Assembly (NCBI RefSeq): GCF_002007605.1
Contig: NZ_CP019799.1
Location: 4,271,501-4,335,500 of the forward strand
Direction: 5' to 3'
Source of the DNA: Cellvibrio sp. PSBB023
GTDB lineage: Bacteria > Pseudomonadota > Gammaproteobacteria > Pseudomonadales > Cellvibrionaceae
Length of the DNA stretch: 64,000 nucleotides
The notes under the pieces are model-generated. The model was not told the origin of the DNA. It worked only from the letters and a program-made list of their open reading frames with translations, and ran no database searches. Of this stretch, positions 9,616 through 19,079 are shown piece by piece; within the stretch, counting starts at the first letter, position 1, and each line of letters begins with the position of its first letter. The position numbers and the translations under genes were made by a program.

Positions 9616-10875
9616 TCAGATGCACATGATGGAAGGTAGCGAAGCCCATGACCCTGTGAATGAGGGCGACTTTTGAGTTTGTTTCATACCCCACTTCTTT
9701 TTCGTTCCTTCAGCCGCACAGAACAGCGTGCCCCGCCCAAAACTTGAGTTAACCTGGTCAATCAGTGACATTAATTTATCTGACCTCACCGATTGTACCG
9801 GTGTAAATAAATCAACTTGAATATTGCTCTTATCGGTAATGTCGATCAGTCCAACACCGGCTTTTTGAAATTGATAACCTTTTCTGTAAAGCTGCGAAAT
9901 CGCAAATATCGCATAGGCAATTAAAACGCGAGTATCGTCCGTCGGGTACGGCAGTTTAATGGTCGCACTTTTGGAGTAATTATTTTCACCAAATGGCGAT
10001 GTTTGTAAAAACACTAACATATTAGTAGCCAAACAGTTCTGCTTCCTCAGCTTTTCACCAGCGCGGCTTGCATAGAGCGCCACTGCTTGTTTGATTGGCT
10101 CTAATTCCGCCTGTTTTTCACCGAAAGATCGTGTGCAGTAAATTTGTTTTTTGGGTGATGGTTGTTCTTCTAGTTCCAGGCAACTAACTCCATTTAGCTC
10201 TTCAACGGTACGTTCCAGTGTTACATTGAATTGTGTTCGCAAGTGCTTTGTATTGGCGTTCGCCAAATCCCACGCGGTGTGAATCCCCATATCAGCCAGT
10301 CGTTTTGAGCTTCGTGAGCCAACACCCCACACGTCTTTGGTTGCTGCCTTTCGCAACAACCACTCGCGCTGATCTTCACGCTCCAGCACGCACACATGAT
10401 TAAGTTTTGGAATTTTCTTAGCTGCTTTATTGGCGAGTTTGGCGAGTGTTTTCGTTTGAGCAATGCCCACGCCCACAGGAATTCTCACCTGTTTCCAAAT
10501 AGCTTTTTTTATTTGTTGGCCGTATTCCTGGTAATTGCCAAACAACCCATCAATTGGCCGCACGAAGGATTCATCACAGCTGTAGACTTCTACATCGCTC
10601 GCAAATTGTCGGATGGTATCTACTACGCGCGCGGATATATCTCCATAGAGCGCGTAGTTTGATGAGAAGACGTGAACACCATGCTTCTTAAGTAACGGCT
10701 CCAGTTTGAAGTAGGGTTCGAGATCTGGAATGCCGAGCGCCTTGGCTTCCTTGGAGCGAGCCACAATGCAGCCGTCGTTATTTGAAAGCACAACCACAGG
10801 CTTGCCCCGCAGATCCGGGCGAAATATTTGTTCGCAGCTCGCATAAAACGAATTGCAGTCAATTAAGCCGAACAC
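9616..10875 (-). CDS. umuC: Translesion DNA polymerase V subunit UmuC
   Basis: 419 residues, the usual length for UmuC. The Y-family signatures are visible: the N-terminal FGLIDCNSFYASCE with the first catalytic Asp, the second acidic pair in YSCDESF (near residue 100), and the thumb/HhH region VWGVGSRSSKRLADMG. The C-terminus ends with the KWGMKQ...SPSFT pattern typical of UmuC. It copies damaged DNA together with processed UmuD. Its start overlaps the end of umuD by 13 bp, indicating translational coupling in an SOS-induced operon. Mobile elements often carry such mutagenic polymerase genes. Confidence 0.95.
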   Translation of the reverse strand: MFGLIDCNSFYASCEQIFRPDLRGKPVVVLSNNDGCIVARSKEAKALGIPDLEPYFKLEPLLKKHGVHVFSSNYALYGDISARVVDTIRQFASDVEVYSCDESFVRPIDGLFGNYQEYGQQIKKAIWKQVRIPVGVGIAQTKTLAKLANKAAKKIPKLNHVCVLEREDQREWLLRKAATKDVWGVGSRSSKRLADMGIHTAWDLANANTKHLRTQFNVTLERTVEELNGVSCLELEEQPSPKKQIYCTRSFGEKQAELEPIKQAVALYASRAGEKLRKQNCLATNMLVFLQTSPFGENNYSKSATIKLPYPTDDTRVLIAYAIFAISQLYRKGYQFQKAGVGLIDITDKSNIQVDLFTPVQSVRSDKLMSLIDQVNSSFGRGTLFCAAEGTKKKWGMKQTQKSPSFTGSWASLPSIMCI

Positions 10876-11288
10876 CGGTGATACCTCAGTGAATGTGTGA
10901 CTACACCCTCGATGATCAAATCCATATCCTCCTTAATCGGTATGGGTGGAAATTGTGGATTCCCAGACAAAAGCTGGCAGCGCTTTAAGTCCAGCACCTT
11001 ACAAGCCAGACCTCCATCGACTACCGCGATAACGACATCCCCATTGATTGCCTCCAGCGCACGATCTACGATCAATAGGTCGCCGTTATGGATTCCAAGC
11101 TGCTCCATGGAGTCGCCTTGGGCACGGACGTAGTAAGTGGCTGATGGGTGCTTGACGATATGCTCATTAAGATCAAGTCTGCGCTCTAAATGATCGTCCG
11201 CAGGGCTTGGGAAGCCAGCGCGCACCCGGTGAAGGTAAAGCGGTATAGGGAGTGGCGTGGGTGGGTCAAACGGAAATACTATGTCCAT
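10863..11288 (-). CDS. umuD: UmuD, self-cleaving SOS mutagenesis protein
   Basis: 141 residues, the usual length. The S24 (LexA-type) peptidase features are in place: cleavage site Ala24-Gly25 (RVRAGFPSPA), nucleophile Ser60 (QGDSM) and general-base Lys97 (GLACKVL). RecA filaments stimulate self-cleavage to UmuD', which joins UmuC to form Pol V. The start codon lies 15 bases from a strong LexA box, so the operon should be SOS-controlled. Confidence 0.95.
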   Translation of the reverse strand: MDIVFPFDPPTPLPIPLYLHRVRAGFPSPADDHLERRLDLNEHIVKHPSATYYVRAQGDSMEQLGIHNGDLLIVDRALEAINGDVVIAVVDGGLACKVLDLKRCQLLSGNPQFPPIPIKEDMDLIIEGVVTHSLRYHRCSA

Positions 11289-11302
11289 GGCTAGCGCTAC
11301 TA

Positions 11303-11322
11303 TACTGTTGTTATATACAGTA
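11303..11322. promoter_or_regulatory. LexA (SOS) box between umuD and the SRAP gene
   Basis: The 20-base palindrome TACTGT-N8-ACAGTA matches the gammaproteobacterial LexA consensus (TACTGTATATAAAAACAGTA) in both half-sites, with an AT-rich TTGTTATAT-like centre. It sits 15 bases before umuD on the minus strand and 57 bases before the SRAP gene on the plus strand, so one operator probably controls both directions. Confidence 0.92.
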
Positions 11323-11378
11323 TAGCGTCAGGTTGACCATGGGAGTCAACCGAATGCTTAGAACTCTTGGGAGCAAAT

Positions 11379-12022
11379 ATGTGCAGCCGTATCTTTGTCA
11401 CCCCCGGCAAGCCCCTCAAATTACTTTTGGCGCAGTTCGGGTTGGATGGGGTAGATATGCCGGACCTAAATAATCTTGCGCCAACAGAGGCGGCTCCAGT
11501 GATTTATCGGGGGAAGATGGTTTCAATTTATCACCCATGCGTTGGTGGCTGCATCCATCATGGTCACCAGAGCCACCCAATCAGAGATTCGCCATGTTTA
11601 ATTCCAGGATTGAGACTGTTCTCACCAGCCGCGCATTTCAGGGGCCGGTGCGCCACAGACGCGCGATAATCCCTGTGTCTGGCTTTGTGGAATTCAAAAC
11701 CCAGGGCAAACAAAAGCAGCCGTTCTATGTACAGGCTGCCTCCGGAGAGGCGCTGGCAGTTGCCGCGATGTGGGAGTGCTGGCAGAACCAGGTCTGGAGT
11801 ACCACAATGATTACCCAAGCGGCAAGTGTGTCATTTGCAGAGGTCCATGATCGGATGCCCCTGTCACTGAATGCAGAGCAGGTTGCCCGCTGGATGAATC
11901 CTGAGGAGGATGTTAAAAACCTCCTGCAGGAATTGCGTGGGCAGTCAGCAGAGCTTCACTGGTGTCCGGTTGATCCGCGAGTGAATAATGCTCGCAACAA
12001 GGAAGGCGTCGTGTTTATTTGA
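11379..12022 (+). pseudogene. SRAP/YedK (HMCES-like) abasic-site protein, frameshifted
   Basis: The N-terminus begins MCSRIF with the catalytic Cys2 that forms a thiazolidine link to abasic sites. After GKMVSI the frame breaks; the rest continues in another frame as MRWWLHPSW, FNSRIETV (active-site Asn), GFVEFK (Glu) and VHDRMP (His). All catalytic residues survive across the two frames. One extra T in the short T run at 11527-11529 would restore a continuous protein of about 214 residues reading SILSPMRWW. So this is a single-base loss, or a sequencing error. The gene lies downstream of the shared SOS box, in keeping with a role in protecting single-stranded DNA during the SOS response. Confidence 0.85.
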
Positions 12023-12228
12023 GGTTGCAGCAGGGCTTCCGGCTTGCTTGCGTACCGTGGAGCCTCATCGGGCTCGTCTATTTCCTCTCGCATAATCTTT
12101 ACGTTGGCAGGCGCAACAAAACCCAGTCTCGCTTGATTGGAATTACAATAATTGAGATGAACTTCGATTATGCCATTGCTAGTGTGTATGTGGATTACTT
12201 GGTTCGGGCGGCGCGTTAAAACAAGCAT
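11956..12228 (-). CDS. csrA: CsrA/RsmA-family RNA-binding regulator (copy 1)
   Basis: 90 residues. The N-terminal 55 match CsrA: MLVLTRR (with the RNA-contacting Leu4 and Arg6), GFVAPANVKIMREEI with the key Arg-Glu-Glu. The C-terminal 35 residues are an extension beyond the usual 60-65 and show no motif. CsrA dimers bind GGA motifs in mRNA leaders and change translation or stability. The last 67 bp lie antisense to the end of the SRAP gene, so transcription of the two genes converges and may interfere. A second, divergent copy lies at 29606-29902 on the same element. Confidence 0.9.
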   Translation of the reverse strand: MLVLTRRPNQVIHIHTSNGIIEVHLNYCNSNQARLGFVAPANVKIMREEIDEPDEAPRYASKPEALLQPQINTTPSLLRALFTRGSTGHQ

Positions 12229-12373
12229 AAAAACTCCTTTTAATTTATTGGGTAGATTTGTTGAAGAAATTTTTCTTCGTTTAATACTCTGTTACCTTTC
12301 GGCTAATAGCTGACATATGAAAACAATTTTTCTATCCATAGCTGAACTTTAATTCCACTGTCTATACTTAAAA

Positions 12374-13807
12374 CTAACGTTTAATCTCGATCTTTTCTAG
12401 GGGACCAAGGTTTCTCGGGTTGTTAAAGGAGATCATTCCATTTAAATAATCTTTAACCAGTTTTGTCACCACTTCTACTCGATTCTTATCCGTCGTTACA
12501 TAACCAACAGGGAGACTAACAGGTAGGCTTTCAGGTTTAGAAATATGGTAGCTAACTACCGCCATGTATCCGGGTAAGAGCAGCACTTCAACATTGCCAT
12601 CCAAAAAGCCTTCAACGAGCCCAAAGACCCCCTTGTTTTGCTCAGAAAACTCTTGCTTCCAACGCCCAATAGCTTGTTTATCTTCTGAATCCCGAACGGG
12701 CAAGTAAAGTTTTGGATCATAAAGCTTAACCGAAGTCTTTCCCTTGGTGATGGACCGATCAATCAGTTCACTAAAAACTGAAGCAGTACGAACGCTTTGC
12801 CCCCAGTAGCCATCTGATGGAGCGATCCATAGCATTTCTTCGGCTCGATCTACAGTTTTCTCAATTGCGTCTAGCTGAATTTCTAAATAATCGACAATCA
12901 ACTGCCAGTTGGCTTGTGAATAGAGCGGTCCAAGAAACGGAATCCATGCTCCGTCATTGAGCTTACCTGACTGTTGTAAATCCAGCAGTAATGGGACATT
13001 TATTGAATATTCATTGAAGAGTGTTTTCGTTTCATCATCCTCAAGCGCGGCCATTGCATGGGCAACTTGCTTTAGATTCATAGGCTTCTGAGAAGAAACA
13101 ATCGCGTCCGTAATCAACTCTTGTACGATTGAAGAGTTGTCAAGTGCATCGAAGTCGCTTCGTTCAACGGGAACCCCATCAGGATCAATGGAAAGATAAC
13201 AGGTTAAACGCATAGGCTCTTGCCCCAACTTTTCGACGGCTCCCATCGTGTAAATGCTGGGTCTTCCTGGTTTTTCTTCGCTGGACTTATGCTCCCAAAA
13301 TCCTTTCTCTTGGATCTTGTGAAACTGCTCCTGAAATTTCTTTTTAGCGAGCTGCTCGCTGTTGGCAACAGTTTCATTCGCTACATCTAACCGCAAGCCG
13401 GGTGCCCACTTTTCATTGGTTCGTTTTCTACCTAGGCAGTTAAAACTCGCAAGTTCAAACGCAAATATGCCGCCACTTTCCACCAATAATGAAACCATTG
13501 GTGTAGAGCCCAAGCCTACAAAATATCCACGCGATTTAGATGTGAGTTCTATTTTTCCGCTTTCCGAAAATGCAAGATCCCCCTTTTCAACCAAGTCAGT
13601 TAGAGCCTCATCAAGCTCCCGTTTTGACAAGCCAAAGTAGGTAGCGATTTCAACAGGGCTCATTGGAGAAATATGTATTAGCCTGAGCACAAATTCTCGG
13701 ACAAACGGCAACCCTTTTTTTGTTACATAGGAAAACTGAATATTGAAGCGATGAGCAGGGAGAAGAAAATCCACCTCATGATATGCAACATTTAATTCTT
13801 TGTTCAT
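12374..13807 (-). CDS. Mokosh MkoB-like protein (winged helix plus PLD-like fold), tentative
   Basis: 477 residues. An N-terminal winged-helix-like stretch is visible at about 40-95 (MSPVEIATYFGLSKRELDEAL looks like a helix-turn-helix). The C-terminal third (MLWIAPSDGYWG...FSELIDRSI..KTSVKLYDP) resembles the strand-helix-strand layout of phospholipase-D-fold proteins, but no canonical HxKx4D motif is present. It overlaps the downstream-encoded NERD-kinase-helicase gene start-to-end by 4 bp (the large gene is transcribed first), so the two form one operon. In Mokosh type I systems the partner of the kinase-helicase is a PLD-family protein, which supports this call by context; sequence evidence alone is weak. 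Confidence 0.55.
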   Translation of the reverse strand: MNKELNVAYHEVDFLLPAHRFNIQFSYVTKKGLPFVREFVLRLIHISPMSPVEIATYFGLSKRELDEALTDLVEKGDLAFSESGKIELTSKSRGYFVGLGSTPMVSLLVESGGIFAFELASFNCLGRKRTNEKWAPGLRLDVANETVANSEQLAKKKFQEQFHKIQEKGFWEHKSSEEKPGRPSIYTMGAVEKLGQEPMRLTCYLSIDPDGVPVERSDFDALDNSSIVQELITDAIVSSQKPMNLKQVAHAMAALEDDETKTLFNEYSINVPLLLDLQQSGKLNDGAWIPFLGPLYSQANWQLIVDYLEIQLDAIEKTVDRAEEMLWIAPSDGYWGQSVRTASVFSELIDRSITKGKTSVKLYDPKLYLPVRDSEDKQAIGRWKQEFSEQNKGVFGLVEGFLDGNVEVLLLPGYMAVVSYHISKPESLPVSLPVGYVTTDKNRVEVVTKLVKDYLNGMISFNNPRNLGPLEKIEIKR

Positions 13808-16800
13808 TTAGTGCGTTTTCCCTGTCCGTTAACCAGTTCGGCTTCAATAAATCGGTATCCTGCTTCTAAACCTTTAGAGTCCATAAAACTGGCAACACGA
13901 CCAAGCGGTAGATGCTTGTTGTTAGAACGCCACATCTGTACTGAACCAACAATTACCAATCTATCCATTGCCCGAGAAAGAGCAACATTGATTCTATTTG
14001 GCGCCTTCAAAAACCCAGGACTCTTAAGTTTATCGCTTCGGGTCAATGATAGAATAATGATTCTGTTTTCTTTACCTTGATAACTATCTACCGTATCAAT
14101 TTTCACGAGTGTCTTGAAATCCTCACTCCACTGAACCTCATTAAACTTTTGCCTCAATGTGTGCTTCTGTTCGCCGTACATGCAGATCACACCAATAGCT
14201 GGCTCCTCTTCTTTTACTGAAGCTCTAAGCTCATAAAGGAAGTCCATATCTGTTGATAATTGCTTCAGCAATGTGATGATTAAATCTGCTTCAAACCTAT
14301 TATAGATACTCATTCCTTTATCGTTTTGATGGTACGCTCTGTGCCCTGAACCCGATGTATCCAGCCAAGTCACAGGTGACTGGAGCATATCCGGTAAACG
14401 ACTATAGATATCGGGAATCACACGATTCCCATTACCCAACTTTCCATCGTAAAACACACTCGAAACTAAATTTCCGATCTCAGGAGCCATGCGATATTGG
14501 GTCAATAACGTCGCACCAACTTGATTCCCATATTGTGATTCGAAGGCGCGAGCAAAGTCACTCTGAAGTAAGAGGTCTAAGTCATTTTCAGAGGAAGAAA
14601 CACCTAAACGACGTGCAAGTGCTCGCTTATGCGGGGTAGTATAGAGCGGCGGCAACTGCTGATGATCACCGACCAGCAAGACTCTCTTGCCCACCTGCAT
14701 CGCGATTGCGAGTTCACTAGCAATTGATCGAGCTGCCTCATCAATGATGACCCAGTCGTATTGATTATCTTGAATACCGATATGACGCTGGCCGATACCG
14801 ACGCATGTACCCGTTACCAATTGACGAGATCTAGCGAAAAACTCGTCATAGTTCACCTCGTCAGTTTCTAAGACATCCAGCATATCCCTGGAAAGCCTTG
14901 CTAGAGCAAGGGCTCTCAATGACTCGTCGGGGCGAACCGCGTAATCGCGATTTAATTTCTCAATCACTTTTCGCTTTGCATCTTCGAGTTCATCCTCAGA
15001 GCCCAGCTTAAGCTGGAAGTCATCCCATATCGTCGCGCGGATTGATTCGTTCAGCTCAATAAGAGATTTTTTCAGCTGCCGCTCATCGTCTTGCTGCATA
15101 TCCCTACCAGTTAAAGACTTCAAAGATGAAACAAAATGGTCGATTTGCTTGAACAACTTCAATTCAGCAATTACAAGAGCAGTTAGATAGTTAGGCTCTA
15201 GGCCTAACGCCCTACCCAACGCAGATACTCTATGTCTAACCTCTGCTCGAAAAAGCTCTCGCTTTTCGGACACGATAGAGCTTGCGTAAACGTCTTTTAA
15301 GCCAGTTGAAACAGCACCCTCTCGGTTGCTAAAACGAACCACATCAAGAGGCGTATACAACCTAGCGCAATGGTTACGGATTCTCTCGGCAGCAGTATTC
15401 ACAGCTTCGTGAGACTGACTAACTAAAAGCACTCTTGTCACCCGTTGTTTCTCGATCAAATAGTGCACGAACGCTGCAATAAACTCAGTCTTACCAGTGC
15501 CTGGAGGGCCCTGCAATAACGAAAGCGGACCATTGTTTATGAGCTTCTGAAAGGCTTCTCGCTGCTGCTGATTTAGGCTAATTTTATTGCCTTGTTCATC
15601 AAGCCGGTCGTATCTGGCAAAATCTTCCTCGCTAATCTCAACGCCATAACTTATTGCAGGCAATGAACAGGTAGGATCGAAATAGGAAACGAGGTCGCTG
15701 ATGACCCCCTCCCTATCCAATAAACACTTAAGCGCTGCTTTCCTCTTCTCGTAGGAGGCGCGGTCTTGTTTGGTTCTGAAGAAAATCAAATCACCATCTG
15801 AAACTTTGCGAGCCTTCATGCTCAATTTAGATAGTCGGACCTCATTAAGGGCTGATTGCTTTAAAACGACTTCACCGAGCGATATTTCCTTCTCCCCTTG
15901 AATAACTAGCGCTTCGATTACATCGGTTTTCTTAAAATGACCTAAGGCATCAATGTCAGCCTGATAAGGCATGATTAGCTGGTCTTTATTGTCTTTGACT
16001 TCTCGTGGGTTATCCGAAATTTCAATATAGGGGTAGGATTCCGTTTCAGTTTCAAGAATCGCACTCCAAAGTTTTGCCGTCGTGATTTTTAATTCTGGCT
16101 CGATGATGGGAGCGACAGTTTGATCTAATGCATCAAATGCCTTTTTTAGCTCAGATGTCAGCTCGTCGGTGTGGTTAGATTCAATTTCGTTTTCTTTCAG
16201 AGCAAGCTCAATCGCTAAAGAAAATGCCTCATTTCCCTTCAGCTTTTTCGTTAGCGCAGACAGGTCATATAGATCGCCGGACTGAATGGCTATTGGGAAG
16301 TCTAGTTCCAGCTGACTGTTGTCTGCATCAGACCTTTTGATAGATGATCTCGCTCTTGGCTCAAAGCCAACAACAAAGGCTTGATTTCGCGAACTGAAAA
16401 CCAGATCAACGCTTCCTCCTATACCATGCACCCGAACACGAGCGTCTGACTTCTCTTTCTTACTGCGTTCAACCTGAAGGTAAAGGTGACCGTTGTCTGG
16501 ATAGATCGTAATGGGATCAAAATCACCTTTCAGTATTATTCTTACAGGCTCTACGGCGTTGCTGTCTGGGGCTTCGATTGCTGATTTAAAACGGGAAAGA
16601 CCCTTAAATCCATATAGGGTATCAGTTAGCTCCTGTATAACCGCAGCAGCGATTTCCTTATAGGCATCTGAGGCGCTACCCCAATCGAGCCCTAAAAGCT
16701 CGCAAGCCATTTTCATTACTGCAAAGTTATCCCGCTCGTAAGCAGTGCAGGTATCTAGATTATCAGGGCTGTATTGGTGGTTGCGTGGTTCGACAGATTC

Positions 16801-18789
16801 GATACAGTAGTCGGGTATATCAATTAGCGACAGCGAGTAACCGCTATCACGCTTAGCTAGGATAATATTTTTGGGGTGGAGATCTCCGTGAGCGACGTTC
16901 AACGTGTGCAGATGTTCTACTGAATTGATTAATAACTTAATAACGACGAGCTTATCTTCTTGACCAAGCTCCATCTCATCCCAATGACATCCCTCGGCCG
17001 TATCCATCACCAAGTACAGGCTGGAGGACTTTGTCGCGATACCGAAATCCCTAATAAATGGAATGTATGCCAGGGATAGTGCCTGAAGCTTTTCGATACG
17101 CTTTAAAAAGTGAAGCAGTTTGTAACCTGTAACCGCGTTGTCGTCGGCAAGACTAATGTTAAGCCATGCTTTAACAACCTGTCCGTTAGAAAAGTAAACT
17201 TCTCGCTCCTCAGTTTCTACTAAAAAGTCATCGTCCTCCCTGAATTGTCTAGTATGACTAATCGACTTTCTATATGGATCAAGCGCGGATTGGTCAAAAT
17301 CCATCTCTTTGTCATTTACAGGTTCGGCGTCGATAAGGGCCTCTAAAAGCTCCACAGCACTTGAAAAGCAGTTACCCTGTAGGGCTTTTAACAACACAGG
17401 AGCATAGAGGCTGTCACTTGCCTCTATAGCTGAGTCGATAGCATTTACGCTTTTGGGTGAGATGCGTTGTGAAGTTAGAATATGCCAAGACAACATACCA
17501 AGAGCGTATACATCCGCTTCGAACGGCGTTGATGTTGCGTCTTGAGCGGTTGCAACACAGACATCATTAACGGAAAGTAGTTGCCGATAATCGCCAACAG
17601 TTCCAACTGGCTTGTGATAAGCGGCAATAAAACTAGAGAGAGCCACCTCTTTACTCGGCGATATCCAAATACTGTGGTCACCAAGATCTCGGTGCGCCAC
17701 TTTTATTTGGTGAAGGTCGGCAAACTTAGCCACTAAAAGCTTAATCAGATTTACTCTGTCTCGCTCCGAGAAAACCAGCCCATATCGACCGATAAACTCG
17801 TTAAATCTCAAATGATTTGGTGGAAGCTCATAGATCTCCGAATATTGAGTAGTCACCTCATCCTTTTGAGGGCTGGTTAAAGAACGCAAGCAATGTTTAT
17901 ATAGGTCATGGTCTTGGTGTTTAATGAACTGAAGAACTTCGCGCTCTCGGGACACAATATCAAAGCGACCATTAGAAGTCTTAGCCTTAACACCCTCTAG
18001 CTCATCGAAGTTCCACAGCCGCAGTAATACTTCATCTTTCTTAGAAATTTCAGATACAGCCTGAAACTCTTTATAGATTTTTTTTGGGTGCTCAAAGATT
18101 AAATCAGTAGCCTTGTAGCCATCAATGCGAATGTGTTTCGGAGCAGTATTATTGCTACCAAGAAATAATTTATCGAAGATAGGAAAGTCCTTATTCAGAA
18201 CTTTAGAATTGGGGTGAGGCCTAAATCTCTCGTTGAATTTTCGCTCGTCCCTTAATTCAAGAAATTCCGAAAGTCTAATTGTATGGTTCTTTTCCTGGTC
18301 GGTAATTTTGGAGAGAATCGCATTCCCGGTCATTACAACAAGATGATGTATTTGCGGTGTATGTCCTGCATTGCTAAATTTGTGTCGAATTCGATCAAGC
18401 TTATTCTTCAGCAAGAAAACTTTATTTTGGGTAATACTGACAGGAGACCGCCCCATATCTGAATCGTTTTTATACCATCGGTCTCCACGGGATACGACTT
18501 CACCGTTATTCCAATCTTTAAGTTCAACAATTAGTACATTACAGTGTGTGACAATGACTAAATCGAACTCACCTTCATTGCCTTTTGCATCGACAAATCT
18601 GAACCCTGCGTAACCCTTCCAAGGTAAAATCGAATTGGCCCCCAGGCCATCCAGCTGATCCCTGATGGAACCACTTTTGGCAGGTTTCACTTGGTTAGAA
18701 TTAGGCATGGAGGAAAATGCCTTTTGAATTGTATCAATCGCTTTAATTTCTTGCGATTGCAACCCACCGTCCCAAATCTTAACTTCCAT
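13804..18789 (-). CDS. Mokosh MkoA-like protein: NERD nuclease, pseudokinase, kinase, SF1 helicase
   Basis: 1661 residues. Domains in order: a NERD nuclease-like region at about 1-150 with EFDLVIV and VELKDW (the E-x-D and E-x-K of a PD-(D/E)XK site); a first kinase-like domain at about 250-480 with HRDLGDHS near 365, in which the expected Asn is Ser and no DFG is seen, so probably inactive; a second kinase-like domain at about 540-700 with intact HGDLHPKN near 633 and Asp of LIDIPDY as metal ligand; and a C-terminal Upf1/DNA2-type helicase with Walker A GPPGTGKT near 1100, IIDEAARS near 1346 and the motif VI region NVALSRAMDR near 1600. Kinase plus COG1112-type helicase with a second gene matches the Mokosh type I anti-phage system. 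The double kinase and the NERD domain are notable additions or variants. Confidence 0.82.
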   Translation of the reverse strand: MEVKIWDGGLQSQEIKAIDTIQKAFSSMPNSNQVKPAKSGSIRDQLDGLGANSILPWKGYAGFRFVDAKGNEGEFDLVIVTHCNVLIVELKDWNNGEVVSRGDRWYKNDSDMGRSPVSITQNKVFLLKNKLDRIRHKFSNAGHTPQIHHLVVMTGNAILSKITDQEKNHTIRLSEFLELRDERKFNERFRPHPNSKVLNKDFPIFDKLFLGSNNTAPKHIRIDGYKATDLIFEHPKKIYKEFQAVSEISKKDEVLLRLWNFDELEGVKAKTSNGRFDIVSREREVLQFIKHQDHDLYKHCLRSLTSPQKDEVTTQYSEIYELPPNHLRFNEFIGRYGLVFSERDRVNLIKLLVAKFADLHQIKVAHRDLGDHSIWISPSKEVALSSFIAAYHKPVGTVGDYRQLLSVNDVCVATAQDATSTPFEADVYALGMLSWHILTSQRISPKSVNAIDSAIEASDSLYAPVLLKALQGNCFSSAVELLEALIDAEPVNDKEMDFDQSALDPYRKSISHTRQFREDDDFLVETEEREVYFSNGQVVKAWLNISLADDNAVTGYKLLHFLKRIEKLQALSLAYIPFIRDFGIATKSSSLYLVMDTAEGCHWDEMELGQEDKLVVIKLLINSVEHLHTLNVAHGDLHPKNIILAKRDSGYSLSLIDIPDYCIESVEPRNHQYSPDNLDTCTAYERDNFAVMKMACELLGLDWGSASDAYKEIAAAVIQELTDTLYGFKGLSRFKSAIEAPDSNAVEPVRIILKGDFDPITIYPDNGHLYLQVERSKKEKSDARVRVHGIGGSVDLVFSSRNQAFVVGFEPRARSSIKRSDADNSQLELDFPIAIQSGDLYDLSALTKKLKGNEAFSLAIELALKENEIESNHTDELTSELKKAFDALDQTVAPIIEPELKITTAKLWSAILETETESYPYIEISDNPREVKDNKDQLIMPYQADIDALGHFKKTDVIEALVIQGEKEISLGEVVLKQSALNEVRLSKLSMKARKVSDGDLIFFRTKQDRASYEKRKAALKCLLDREGVISDLVSYFDPTCSLPAISYGVEISEEDFARYDRLDEQGNKISLNQQQREAFQKLINNGPLSLLQGPPGTGKTEFIAAFVHYLIEKQRVTRVLLVSQSHEAVNTAAERIRNHCARLYTPLDVVRFSNREGAVSTGLKDVYASSIVSEKRELFRAEVRHRVSALGRALGLEPNYLTALVIAELKLFKQIDHFVSSLKSLTGRDMQQDDERQLKKSLIELNESIRATIWDDFQLKLGSEDELEDAKRKVIEKLNRDYAVRPDESLRALALARLSRDMLDVLETDEVNYDEFFARSRQLVTGTCVGIGQRHIGIQDNQYDWVIIDEAARSIASELAIAMQVGKRVLLVGDHQQLPPLYTTPHKRALARRLGVSSSENDLDLLLQSDFARAFESQYGNQVGATLLTQYRMAPEIGNLVSSVFYDGKLGNGNRVIPDIYSRLPDMLQSPVTWLDTSGSGHRAYHQNDKGMSIYNRFEADLIITLLKQLSTDMDFLYELRASVKEEEPAIGVICMYGEQKHTLRQKFNEVQWSEDFKTLVKIDTVDSYQGKENRIIILSLTRSDKLKSPGFLKAPNRINVALSRAMDRLVIVGSVQMWRSNNKHLPLGRVASFMDSKGLEAGYRFIEAELVNGQGKRTK

Positions 18790-19079
18790 ACTTATCTATT
18801 CACTAATCAATTGTAATTTTTGACTGAATCAATTCGGAAATTTCTTATTCGTTGCACCAATTCGAATCCATTATTTTTCACGCTCAATCCGAAACGGCAT
18901 ATCCGCTATGGGGCACACTGGCGACTTAACGCTGTCTTCGAACAAATCAAAAGTCAATTACGTTGTATAACGGCCAAGAGAAGACATAGCAGATGGTAAA
19001 CGATTATGATTTTGACGGCTAATCAAGACACGAGTGGTTGAACTTTCCAGATAACCTAGACAAACAGAATATTGCCTCT

